NCBI RefSeq assembly: GCF_006335005.1
Contig: NZ_VDMP01000014.1
Location: 68,461 to 115,871 of the forward strand
Length of the DNA stretch: 47,411 nt
From: Nocardioides albidus
GTDB lineage: Bacteria > Actinomycetota > Actinomycetes > Propionibacteriales > Nocardioidaceae
Direction: 5' to 3'
Position numbers and translations under genes: made by a program. The notes below the pieces were generated by a model. The model did not search any database. It was not told the origin of the DNA and was given only the letters and a program-made list of their open reading frames with translations. Each line of letters starts with the position of its first letter. Position 1 is the first letter of the stretch. Below, one piece after another: positions 19,478-27,964 of this stretch.

Positions 19478-20163
19478 TCAAGCGGGGTCGACCACCAGCA
19501 CCTGCGCGGCGCGCACCACCCGGTCGCCGATCTTGTAGCCGGCCTTGGCGATCACCTTGCAGGTGGTCACCTCGACCTCGCCGTCGGTGCCGATGTGCGA
19601 GAGCGCCTCGTGGATGTTGGGGTCGAAGGCGTCGCCGACCTCGCCGAACTTCACCAGGCCCAGACCCGAGACGACCCGCTCGAGCTGCTCGGCGGTCGCC
19701 TTGAAGCCACCCTCGAGCGGCTCGTGCTCGCGGGCCCGGTCGATGGTGTCGAGCACCTCGACGATGGGGGCGAGCACGGCGTACGTCGCGTTCTCGCGCA
19801 GCAGCTCGCGGTCGCGCTCGACGCGGCGCTTGTAGTTGAGGAACTCCGCCTGCAGCCGCTGCAGGTCCAAGGTCCGCTCCTCGAGCTCCATCCTCGTGAC
19901 GGCCAGCTCGTCGGCCTCGGCCTGGGGCACCTCGGGGGTCTCGGCCGCCTCAGGGGTCTCGGCCGCCTCGGGGGGCTCGGTCACCTGGGGCTCGGCCGCC
20001 TCGGGCGTCTCGGGCGTCTCGGCCACCTGGGGCTCGGCCACCTCGGGCTCGGCCACCTCGGGCTCGGCCACCTCGGGCTGGGCCACCTCGGGCTGGTCGC
20101 CCTCCGGCGAGGGAGCTGCAGTCTCCTGCAGCTCCCCCTCCTTCGGGTTGAGGTTGTCCTCGG

Positions 20164-20167
<4 letters not shown>
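19478..20167 (-). CDS. grpE: Nucleotide exchange factor GrpE with long acidic repeat tail
   Basis: 229 residues. The C-terminal part is standard GrpE: the dimerising helix ([30 protein letters not shown]), then [12 protein letters not shown] and the beta-wing ending [16 protein letters not shown]. It releases ADP from DnaK. Residues 25-84 are an unusual Glu/Pro/Val/Ala tract built from units such as EPEVA, TPEAAE and TEPPEA. The GTG start overlaps the dnaK stop by 4 nt (GTGA), so translation is coupled. Confidence 0.95.
19916..20095 (-). repeat. Tandem coding repeat in the GrpE N-terminus
   Basis: About 180 bp of imperfect 15-bp units (reverse complement of GGCCACCTCGGGCTC and variants) encode the EPEVA-like repeats of GrpE residues 25-84. 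Unit number could change by slippage or recombination without a frameshift. Confidence 0.85.
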
Positions 20168-22023
<1,856 letters not shown>

Positions 22024-22064
22024 GGGTGATTCTCCTGTCGTACGTAAGACGCTGATTCAAGTTA

Positions 22065-22086
22065 GTTGAGCCGGATGGACTCAAGT
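22065..22086. promoter_or_regulatory. HAIR operator upstream of dnaK (HspR site)
   Basis: GTTGAGC-N7-ACTCAAG(T), one mismatch per left end from CTTGAGT-N7-ACTCAAG. It sits 42 bp before the dnaK start; an adjacent partial copy (TTCAAGTTAGTTGAG) overlaps its left arm. Confidence 0.87.
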
Positions 22087-22124
22087 CTGACACAGGGCAC
22101 AACGGAGGTGGCAGCCGGGTTGTT

Positions 22125-22215
22125 CCCGCAACCGCGAGCGCAGCGAGCCTGGTTCCGCGGAGCGGTGAGGCGGGGCGGGCGAAGCGAGCTCCACGCCTTT
22201 CGCGGGCGAAGCTCG
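22125..22215. repeat. Intergenic repeat copy A, upstream of dnaK
   Basis: Begins CGCAACCGCGAGCGCAGCGA, continues through GCCTGGTTCCGCGGA and reaches CTCCACGCCTTTCGCG. It aligns with copy B (22374-22446) and, less closely, copy C upstream of clpB. Part of the 429-bp gap 22024-22452, which holds only the HAIR site, copies A and B and the inverted-repeat element. Confidence 0.75.
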
Positions 22216-22250
22216 CCGGGCGGGCGCAGGCCGGGCAGGCGGACGGGTGC

Positions 22251-22359
22251 TGTAACACGTTGTTCGCCGACCTACCCGCCGCGTGCCTGCTGTTCCAGCC
22301 GCCTGCAGACGGGTTTTTCGAGGTCTTGCGGCTGCCAGAGCAGCGAACAACGTGTTACA
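22251..22359. repeat. 109-bp element with 17-bp perfect inverted termini
   Basis: TGTAACACGTTGTTCGC (22251-22267) and its exact reverse complement (22343-22359) enclose 75 bp. Inside, CAGCCGC (22296-22302) pairs with GCGGCTG (22328-22334) and CTGCT (22287-22291) with AGCAG (22339-22343), so the whole element can fold into one long nested stem. No reading frame of interest. It lies between repeat copies A and B, downstream of the gene at 22453 and upstream of dnaK. Confidence 0.8.
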
Positions 22360-22373
22360 AGCCCGCGCAACCG

Positions 22374-22446
22374 CGCAACCGCGGGCGCAGCGAGCCTGGC
22401 TCCGCGGAACAGAAGGACAGCTCCACGCCTTTCGCGCCGCAGGCGC
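22374..22446. repeat. Intergenic repeat copy B
   Basis: CGCAACCGCGGGCGCAGCGA, GCCTGGCTCCGCGGA and CTCCACGCCTTTCGCG match copy A, with about 15 bp missing in the middle. It abuts the 3' end of the gene at 22453. Confidence 0.75.
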
Positions 22447-22452
22447 AGGCTG

Positions 22453-23055
22453 TCAGCCGACGGTGACGCTGATCTCGTTGCTCACGGTGCCGCTGTCGCG
22501 GTCGACCACGCGGAACCGGTTCACGCCGCTCACGCCGGTGAAGATGTAGCTGGAGAAGGTGCCGTTGGTGACGCCGACGCTGGCGGGGAAGTCCGCCCAG
22601 TCGCCGTTCTCGAAGCGCTGGACCCACAAGATCGCGCCCTCGCCGCCGGGGTAGACCCCGCTGAAGTAGATCCGCTCGCCGCTGGCGACGGTGGTCGCCT
22701 GGGCCTGCAGCGAGATCTGGCCGGCGGCTGCGGTCTCGCTGGTCAGCTCGGTGGTGGGCTCGTCCTCGGGGATGGCGGACTCGTCGCCGCTCGAGCCGCC
22801 GTCGGGGTCCTCGGTGTGGAGGGTGACCAGCGGGCCGGTGGCCTCGTCGGTCTCGACGGGCGTCGGCAGGTACATCGACTGCCGGACGGTGGAGTCCGCC
22901 GAGGAGTCGCCGTCGTCACCGCCGAGGCCGAGCATCTTGGTGCCGACGAGAGCGACCACGGCCAGGATCAGGCCGACGCCCAGCGCGACCGCGGCCAGCG
23001 CCACCACCCCGTTGACAACGGGACGTTCGGCAGGGGGCTGCTGCTGGTCGCTCAC
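22453..23055 (-). CDS. Membrane-anchored protein with extracellular Ig-like domain, unknown function
   Basis: 200 residues. A short Gln/Pro-rich cytoplasmic start, one transmembrane helix (residues about 15-42, VVALAAVALGVGLILAVVAL), an acidic Ser/Glu/Asp-rich stalk, then a beta-rich C-terminal domain (ISLQAQATTVASGERIYFSG, GAILWVQRFENGDW, SSYIFTGVSGVNRFRVV, SNEISVTVG) with the alternation of an Ig/fibronectin-like fold found in actinobacterial surface proteins. No function recognised. It starts 29 nt after the SnoaL-like gene ends, on the same strand, so it could be the last gene of that transcript. Confidence 0.75.
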   Translation of the reverse strand: MSDQQQPPAERPVVNGVVALAAVALGVGLILAVVALVGTKMLGLGGDDGDSSADSTVRQSMYLPTPVETDEATGPLVTLHTEDPDGGSSGDESAIPEDEPTTELTSETAAAGQISLQAQATTVASGERIYFSGVYPGGEGAILWVQRFENGDWADFPASVGVTNGTFSSYIFTGVSGVNRFRVVDRDSGTVSNEISVTVG

Positions 23056-23084
23056 TCACCCATTGTCCAGACCACCGGATGAAA

Positions 23085-23516
23085 TCAGAAACCGCGCGTC
23101 CAGACGACCTGCTCGTGCAGGCGGCGTGAGCGCCAGCCGGCCGTCGTACGGAGGAAGTCGTGGCGGTAGAGGCCACCCACCTCGACCACGCGCTCCCCGC
23201 CCTTGCCGTCGGCGATGCGCATCGGGTTGTGGAAGTACGCCGCCACGGCGGCCTGGTCGCCGCCCTCGGCGAACTCGTAGGAGATCTGGCCGACCAGGTG
23301 GATCCGGTGCGCCGAGAACGCGGGCAGGGCCTCGGCGAGCCACGCCTTGACGACCGGGAAGGTGTCGGCGACGCCACCGCTCTCGGTGTAGTCGATGTGC
23401 GCGTCGGGCGTGAAGACGGTGTCGAGGCGGTCGAACTCGCCCTCGTCGACGGCGAGGGTGTAGCGGGTGATCGCGTCGGCGATCTCGGCACGGTCGATCA
23501 ACTGCTGGGCATCCAT
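23085..23516 (-). CDS. SnoaL-like / NTF2-fold protein
   Basis: 143 residues beginning MDAQQLIDRAEIADAITRY. The cone-shaped NTF2 fold is recognisable from the N-terminal helices with RYTLAVDEGEFDRL, the DTVFTPDAHIDYTES hairpin and the strand-rich C-terminus GGLYRHDFLRTTAGWRSRRL. This SnoaL-like subgroup is common in aromatic and steroid degradation clusters as isomerases, dehydratases or hydrolytic proteins; the reaction here is unknown. It follows the deazaflavin reductase by 11 nt and is probably cotranscribed with it. Confidence 0.8.
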   Translation of the reverse strand: MDAQQLIDRAEIADAITRYTLAVDEGEFDRLDTVFTPDAHIDYTESGGVADTFPVVKAWLAEALPAFSAHRIHLVGQISYEFAEGGDQAAVAAYFHNPMRIADGKGGERVVEVGGLYRHDFLRTTAGWRSRRLHEQVVWTRGF

Positions 23517-23527
23517 CCGAGTGCTCC

Positions 23528-24022
23528 TCAGCGGGGCTCGAGGACGACGACCGGGATCTCCCGGTCGGTCCAGGCCTGGTAGTTGTCGAAGTCGGCGTAC
23601 AGGTCGACCAGCCGGGGCCAGAGCGCGGCACGCTCCTCTGGAGCGGCGACCCGGGCTCGTACGGCGCGGGCCCGCTCCCCCGGGAGGTCGACCGTGGTGT
23701 CGGGGTGGGCGAGCAGGTTGTGGAGCCACTGCGGGTTCTTCGGGAGGCCGCCCTGGGAGGCGACGACCACGAGGTTCGGGCCGTCGGCCAGGTAGAGCAG
23801 CGGCGTGGTGAACCGCTGGCCGCTCCTGCGGCCGACGTGGTCGAGCAGAAGCACCGGCACCGGCTTGCGCCAGCCCGCCCCGATCCGCCACGTCGCGCCG
23901 ATCCGGCCGTTGGTGAGCCGGTAGATGCGCACGTTGGCCCTGGCGCCGTGCTTGATGATCTTCGCGACGATCGGCGTGTCCAGCCCCTCGGGCCTCGGCT
24001 TGGTGGCTGCCATGGGACTCAT
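23528..24022 (-). CDS. Deazaflavin (F420)-dependent nitroreductase family protein (DDN-like)
   Basis: 164 residues (ATG 24022; ATG 24013 is an alternative). The split beta-barrel of the DDN/FDOR-A family shows as VPVLLLDHVGRRSGQRFTTP, LLYLADGPNLVVVASQGGLP and KNPQWLHNLLAHPDTTVDLP, the last being the family signature. Members reduce quinones, nitro compounds or other hydrophobic acceptors with reduced F420. Its start lies 14 bp from the KstR-like operator, which therefore could control both this gene and the divergent F420 oxidoreductase. Confidence 0.85.
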   Translation of the reverse strand: MSPMAATKPRPEGLDTPIVAKIIKHGARANVRIYRLTNGRIGATWRIGAGWRKPVPVLLLDHVGRRSGQRFTTPLLYLADGPNLVVVASQGGLPKNPQWLHNLLAHPDTTVDLPGERARAVRARVAAPEERAALWPRLVDLYADFDNYQAWTDREIPVVVLEPR

Positions 24023-24035
24023 GCTGGCACAGATC

Positions 24036-24049
24036 TAGAACGCGTTCTA
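24036..24049. promoter_or_regulatory. KstR-type operator between two F420-linked genes
   Basis: TAGAACGCGTTCTA is a perfect 14-bp palindrome and an exact match to the KstR consensus TnnAACnnGTTnnA. Its last two bases are the first two of the -10 box of the gene at 24060, and it lies 14 bp from the start of the divergent reductase. A TetR-type repressor bound here would block the plus-strand promoter. No TetR gene is in the window. Confidence 0.65.
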
Positions 24050-24053
24050 CTGT
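24048..24053 (+). promoter_or_regulatory. Candidate leaderless -10 box of the F420 oxidoreductase gene
   Basis: TACTGT ends 6 nt before ATG 24060 and shares two bases with the palindromic operator. Confidence 0.6.
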
Positions 24054-24059
24054 AGGCGG

Positions 24060-24953
24060 ATGCGCTTCTCCTTCGCCGAGGGCATGACCCACGCCGACTA
24101 CTACGCCCCGCTCGCCCAGGCCTGCGAGGCGGCCGGGTACACGTCGATGACGATCGCCGACAGCCTGATCTACCCGCAGGAGTCGGACTCGAAGTACCCC
24201 TACACCGACACCGGGGACCGCGAGTTCCTGCTCGGCAAGGAGTTCATCGAGACGTTCATCCTGTGCGCGCACCTGTTCGCGGTCACCTCGACCCTGCGGC
24301 TGACCCCCTTCGTGCTCAAGCTCCCCGTGCGGCCGCCGGTGCTCGTGGCCAAGCAGGCCTCGTCGCTGGCCTTCCTCTCGGGCAACCGGCTCGGCCTGGG
24401 CGTCGGACTGTCCCCCTGGCCCGAGGACTTCGCCGCGCTCGGCGTCCCGTGGGAGCGTCGCGGCAAGCGGATGGACGAGTGCATGGACATCCTGCGCGGA
24501 CTGACCCGGCCGGGCGAGGAGCCGACGTTCTTCGGCTACCACGGCGAGTTCTTCGACTTCGAGCCGCTGCAGCAGTGCCCCGCCCCGACCGAGCGGATCC
24601 CGCTGCTCGTCGGCGGCCACTCGGACGCGGCCCTGCGCCGCGCCGTACGCAAGGGCGACGGGTGGATGCACGCCGGCGGCGACGGCGAGGAGCTCGACCG
24701 GCTGCTCACCAGGCTCGCCGAGATCCGAGCCGAGGAGGGCGACACGCGCGGGCCGTCGGAGTTCGAGGTGCACGTGATCTCCTACGACGCCTACACGCTC
24801 GACGGCGTCAAGCGCCTCGAGGACAAGGGCGTGACCGACTGCATCGTCGGCTTCCGCCTCCCCTACATCAAGGGGCCCGACACCGAGCCGCTGGAGACGA
24901 AGATCAAGCACCTCGAGCAGTACGCCGAGAGCATCATCGCCAAGGTCTCCTGA
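24060..24953 (+). CDS. LLM-class F420-dependent oxidoreductase
   Basis: 297 residues, bacterial-luciferase-like TIM barrel. Visible: N-terminal strand MRFSFAEGMTHADYY, SMTIADSL, TSTLRLTPFVLKLPVRPPVL, the cofactor segment ASSLAFLSGNRLGLGVGLSP, the helix with RRGKRMDECMDILRGL, and VGGHSDAALRRAVRKGDGW. These are typical of F420-dependent alkanal/hydroxymycolic-acid-type and steroid-cluster oxidoreductases. Its stop overlaps the start of the DUF1214 gene (TGATG), so the two are translated together. Promoter is overlapped by the KstR-like site. Confidence 0.88.
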   Translation: MRFSFAEGMTHADYYAPLAQACEAAGYTSMTIADSLIYPQESDSKYPYTDTGDREFLLGKEFIETFILCAHLFAVTSTLRLTPFVLKLPVRPPVLVAKQASSLAFLSGNRLGLGVGLSPWPEDFAALGVPWERRGKRMDECMDILRGLTRPGEEPTFFGYHGEFFDFEPLQQCPAPTERIPLLVGGHSDAALRRAVRKGDGWMHAGGDGEELDRLLTRLAEIRAEEGDTRGPSEFEVHVISYDAYTLDGVKRLEDKGVTDCIVGFRLPYIKGPDTEPLETKIKHLEQYAESIIAKVS

Positions 24954-26122
24954 TGTCGGGCTCCTCCGCATCCCTCGGGCTCACCCAGCCGCTGCAGGCG
25001 GCGATCGCCGAGGCCGAGGAGCTGATCGCGAACGCTCCGTTCATCAGGACCGAGGCCGACCGGCTGGAGGGCTACGACTACCTCGCCGGCCGGATCCGGA
25101 TGGCGATGCAGACGGCGTTCGACTACGACCTCGAGCAGCCCGTCTTCATCAACCCGACCCACCAGTTCTCGCGCCAGGGCCTCGACAACCCGGACGCCGT
25201 CTACTTCCACGCCTACCTGCGCGAGGGAGCGTCGTACGTCGTCCGGGGGCGTCGCGGGACGTCGGCCGACCTCTCCTTCCAGGTGATGGGCGGGACCTAC
25301 AGCGCCGACTCGGCGGCGACCTCGCTGATGGCCTTCGACGAGCGGGAGCTCACCGTCGAGGCGGACGGGACCTTCGAGTTCCGCTACGTCGCCGAGCCGG
25401 GCGCCAAGACGCTGATCGTGCGGGAGGTCTTCAACGACTGGGACACCGAGGAGCGCGGGACGCTGACCATCGAGCGCGTCGACACCGTCGGGCGGCCGCG
25501 GCGCGCGCTGTCCGAGGACACGCTGCGCAAGAGGTACGAGGTGGCGGCCCGCTCCCTGACCGGGTCGATCCGGACGTGGTTCGCCTTCCCCCACTTCTTC
25601 CAGTACAAGGAGCCGGTCAACACCCTGACCGCTCCCGCGTCCACGCCCGGCGGCCTGTCGTCGCAGTTCTCCTCGATCGGCCACTACGAGCTGGGCGAGG
25701 ACGAGGCGATGATCGTGACCGTCCCGCGCTGCGACGACTGCACCTACCAGGCCACCCAGATCGGCTCGGACTGGTACGCCTCGACCGACTACGAGACCCA
25801 CCAGACCTCGCTGACCAAGGCCCAGGCGGTGACCGACGCGGACGGTGCGATGCGGTTCGTGATCTCCGAGCGCCCGCCCGGCCCGGACGGGGCGCCGGTC
25901 GCGAACTGGCTGGAGACCACCGGCCACCGCACCGGCCCGGTCATGCTGCGCTGGCAGCAGCTCTCGCGCGCGCTGTCAGCCGCGGACGGTCCGAGTGTCG
26001 AGGTGGTGGCCGTCGACGAGGTGCCGAAGCGGGTCCCCGGCCTGGTCGCGTTGAGCGCCGAGGAGTACGCCGAGCGGATCGCCGCGCGTCAGCGGGCCGT
26101 CGCCCGGCGGATGATCAGCTGA
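24953..26122 (+). CDS. DUF1214 domain-containing protein
   Basis: 389 residues, predicted cytoplasmic. The C-terminal portion has the DUF1214 pattern: RCDDCTYQATQIGSDWYAST, AQAVTDADGAMRFVISERPP, ANWLETTGHRTGPVMLRWQQ. The N-terminal half contains NPTHQFSRQGLDNPDAVYFH and a beta-rich region with GAKTLIVREVFNDWDTEERG. DUF1214 proteins have no established activity; actinobacterial members are often found beside acyl-CoA, SDR and F420 enzymes in lipid or steroid gene clusters. Starts on the last base of the upstream stop codon, so it should act in the same process as the F420 oxidoreductase. Confidence 0.82.
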   Translation: MSGSSASLGLTQPLQAAIAEAEELIANAPFIRTEADRLEGYDYLAGRIRMAMQTAFDYDLEQPVFINPTHQFSRQGLDNPDAVYFHAYLREGASYVVRGRRGTSADLSFQVMGGTYSADSAATSLMAFDERELTVEADGTFEFRYVAEPGAKTLIVREVFNDWDTEERGTLTIERVDTVGRPRRALSEDTLRKRYEVAARSLTGSIRTWFAFPHFFQYKEPVNTLTAPASTPGGLSSQFSSIGHYELGEDEAMIVTVPRCDDCTYQATQIGSDWYASTDYETHQTSLTKAQAVTDADGAMRFVISERPPGPDGAPVANWLETTGHRTGPVMLRWQQLSRALSAADGPSVEVVAVDEVPKRVPGLVALSAEEYAERIAARQRAVARRMIS

Positions 26123-26150
26123 CCGACCCGCTGCCCGGCGCCGACGGCGA

Positions 26151-26196
26151 GTCGTGTGCCCCAGAACCCGGGATTCCGCGTCCTGAGGCACACGAC
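26151..26196. terminator. Long hairpin between convergent genes
   Basis: GTCGTGTGCC (26151-26160) and GGCACACGAC (26187-26196) form a perfect 10-bp stem, with CAG/CTG able to extend it inside. Placed between the DUF1214 stop (26122) and the aldo/keto reductase stop (26217), it can end both transcripts. Confidence 0.65.
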
Positions 26197-26216
26197 CCGC
26201 CCCGCCGGGGTGCCGA

Positions 26217-27065
26217 TCAGGCGGGGATCCAGTCGAAGGTGTCCGGGTTCGGGCCCTGGCGGCCGGCCTCGCCCTTGTCGAGCGCGGCCAGCGCGGCGAC
26301 CTCGTCGGCGGTGAGGGCGAAGTCGAAGACCTCGAAGTTCTCGGCCAGGCGGGCCTTGCTCATCGACTTCGGGAAGACGATGTCGCCACGGTCCAGCGCC
26401 CAGCGGAGGAGCACCTGCGCCGGCGTCTTGCCGTAGCGCTCGGCGAGCGCGGTCACCGCGGGGTCGTCGAGCTCCCCGCCGCCCTGGCCGAGCGGGGACC
26501 ACGCCTCCACGTGGGCACCGTGGCGCGCGGTGGCGGCACGGACCGCCTCGTTGGCGAAGTAGGGGTGCGCCTCGACCTGGTTCACGGCGGGCACGACACC
26601 CGTCGCCTCGACGATGCGGTCGAGGTGGTCCGGCTGGAAGTTGGAGACGCCGACCGAGGTCGCGAGGCCCTCCTCGCGCAGCTCCAGCAGCGCCTCCCAC
26701 GTCGAGACGAAGTCGCCGTCGTACTGCGTCGGGAGCGGCCAGTGGATGAGGAGCAGGTCGACCCGGTCGAGGCCGAGCCTCTCCAGCGAGACCCGTGCCG
26801 AGTCCTTCGCGTCGGCCGGACGGTGCCGGTTGTTGTTGACCTTGGTGGTGACGTAGAGGTCGGCACGGTCGAGTCCGGCGCGGGCGATGGCCGCGCCGAC
26901 ACCCTCCTCGTTGCCGTACATCTGGGCCGTGTCGACGTGCCGGTAGCCGATCTCGAAGGCGTCGGACACGACCCGCTCCGTCTCGGCCGGCGGCACCTGC
27001 CACACGCCGAGGCCGAACTGCGGGATCGAGGTCTGGTCGTTGAGTTCGATGCGGGGAATGGTCAC
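26217..27065 (-). CDS. Aldo/keto reductase
   Basis: 282 residues, NADPH-dependent (beta/alpha)8 reductase of the AKR5/2,5-diketo-D-gluconate reductase-like group. The catalytic tetrad is complete: D45 (RHVDTAQ), Y50 (MYGNE), K75 (TTKVNN) and H108 (LIHWP). SVGVSNFQPDHLD, VNQVEAHPY and the C-terminal cofactor motif VFPKSMSKARLAEN are also present. Substrate not predictable. GTG start at 27065, 104 bp from the divergent SDR; no clear SD. It may be controlled with the SDR from the shared intergenic region. Confidence 0.92.
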   Translation of the reverse strand: MTIPRIELNDQTSIPQFGLGVWQVPPAETERVVSDAFEIGYRHVDTAQMYGNEEGVGAAIARAGLDRADLYVTTKVNNNRHRPADAKDSARVSLERLGLDRVDLLLIHWPLPTQYDGDFVSTWEALLELREEGLATSVGVSNFQPDHLDRIVEATGVVPAVNQVEAHPYFANEAVRAATARHGAHVEAWSPLGQGGGELDDPAVTALAERYGKTPAQVLLRWALDRGDIVFPKSMSKARLAENFEVFDFALTADEVAALAALDKGEAGRQGPNPDTFDWIPA

Positions 27066-27145
27066 GTGAGGGACAACCGGGTGCTGGCGGGAGTATTCCG
27101 GTCGGGGCTCGCGGGAGTTTCACCGGCGGCGACCTTCCCCAAAAT

Positions 27146-27159
27146 TGAAACACGTTCTA
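27146..27159. promoter_or_regulatory. KstR-type operator upstream of the SDR gene
   Basis: TGAAACACGTTCTA matches TnnAACnnGTTnnA exactly. As at 24036, its final TA is the start of the -10 box (TACCCT) and the gene begins 6 nt after that box. The identical geometry suggests the same regulator. Confidence 0.63.
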
Positions 27160-27163
27160 CCCT
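27158..27163 (+). promoter_or_regulatory. Candidate leaderless -10 box of the SDR gene
   Basis: TACCCT ends 6 nt before GTG 27170 and overlaps the operator by two bases. Confidence 0.6.
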
Positions 27164-27169
27164 GACCCC

Positions 27170-27964
27170 GTGGTAGATCTCCTGACCGACAAGGTCGTCG
27201 TCCTCTCCGGGGTCGGGCCGGGCCTGGGCCGCTCGCTCGGCGAGGAGGCGGCGCGGATGGGCGCCGACCTGGTGCTCGTGAGCCGCACGCCCCAGCGCCT
27301 GGAGAGGATGGCCGAGGTGGTGCGGTCGTACGGACGCCGGGCGCTCGTCGTACCCACCGACATCACCGACGAGGACCAGCGCAAGGCGTTGGTCGAGGCG
27401 GCCCTTGACGAGTTCGGGCGGGTGGACTGCCTGATCAACAACGCCTTCGGCATCCCGCCGATGGACCCGATCAGCACCCTCGACCTCGACGGCCTGCGCG
27501 ATGCCAACGAGACCAACGTGTTCGCGCCGCTGCGCCTGTCCGCGCTGTTCGCGGACGCCCTGGCACGCACCGACGAGAGGCCCGGCGGGTCGATCATCAT
27601 GATCAACTCCTGCGTGATCTACAGCAGCCAGCCGGAGTACTCCGGCTACAAGCTGTCGAAGGGCACCCTCGAGCACCTCGCGCAGTCGCTCGCGACCGAG
27701 CTCGGCCCGCGCGGGATCCGCGTCAACAGCGTGGCGCCGTCGTACATCTACGAGGACGTCAACAAGGCCTACTTCGACTGGATCGCGCAGGAGTCGGGGC
27801 GCACGCACGAGGAGGTGTACGCCGAGAAGGCGGCCCCCACCGATCTCAAGCGGCTCGCCACCCCCGACGAGGTCGCCCGGGCCGCGCTCTTCCTCGCCTC
27901 CGACCTCGCCTCGGCCGTCACCGGCCAGATGCTGAACGTCGACTGCGGCGAGTTCCATGCCTGA
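27170..27964 (+). CDS. Short-chain dehydrogenase/reductase (SDR)
   Basis: 264 residues, classical SDR. NAD(P) motif GVGPGLG (residues 14-20), structural CLINNAFG, catalytic serine in IIMINSCVIYSSQ and the active-site YKLSK, followed by GIRVNSVAPSYI. The C-terminus ends in TGQMLNVDCGEFHA. A basic residue after the glycine motif strand (VLVSRTPQ) hints at NADPH or a permissive site. Substrate is unknown; the operator and the following sulfotransferase suggest a hydroxylated hydrophobic compound. The coding end overlaps the sulfotransferase start by 8 nt. Confidence 0.9.
   Translation: MVDLLTDKVVVLSGVGPGLGRSLGEEAARMGADLVLVSRTPQRLERMAEVVRSYGRRALVVPTDITDEDQRKALVEAALDEFGRVDCLINNAFGIPPMDPISTLDLDGLRDANETNVFAPLRLSALFADALARTDERPGGSIIMINSCVIYSSQPEYSGYKLSKGTLEHLAQSLATELGPRGIRVNSVAPSYIYEDVNKAYFDWIAQESGRTHEEVYAEKAAPTDLKRLATPDEVARAALFLASDLASAVTGQMLNVDCGEFHA

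Noticed and set aside
22251..22359. tRNA or rho-independent terminator for the element with inverted ends
   Set aside because: No cloverleaf or TTC-type arm; the loop is too long for a simple terminator and no U-tract follows the right arm.
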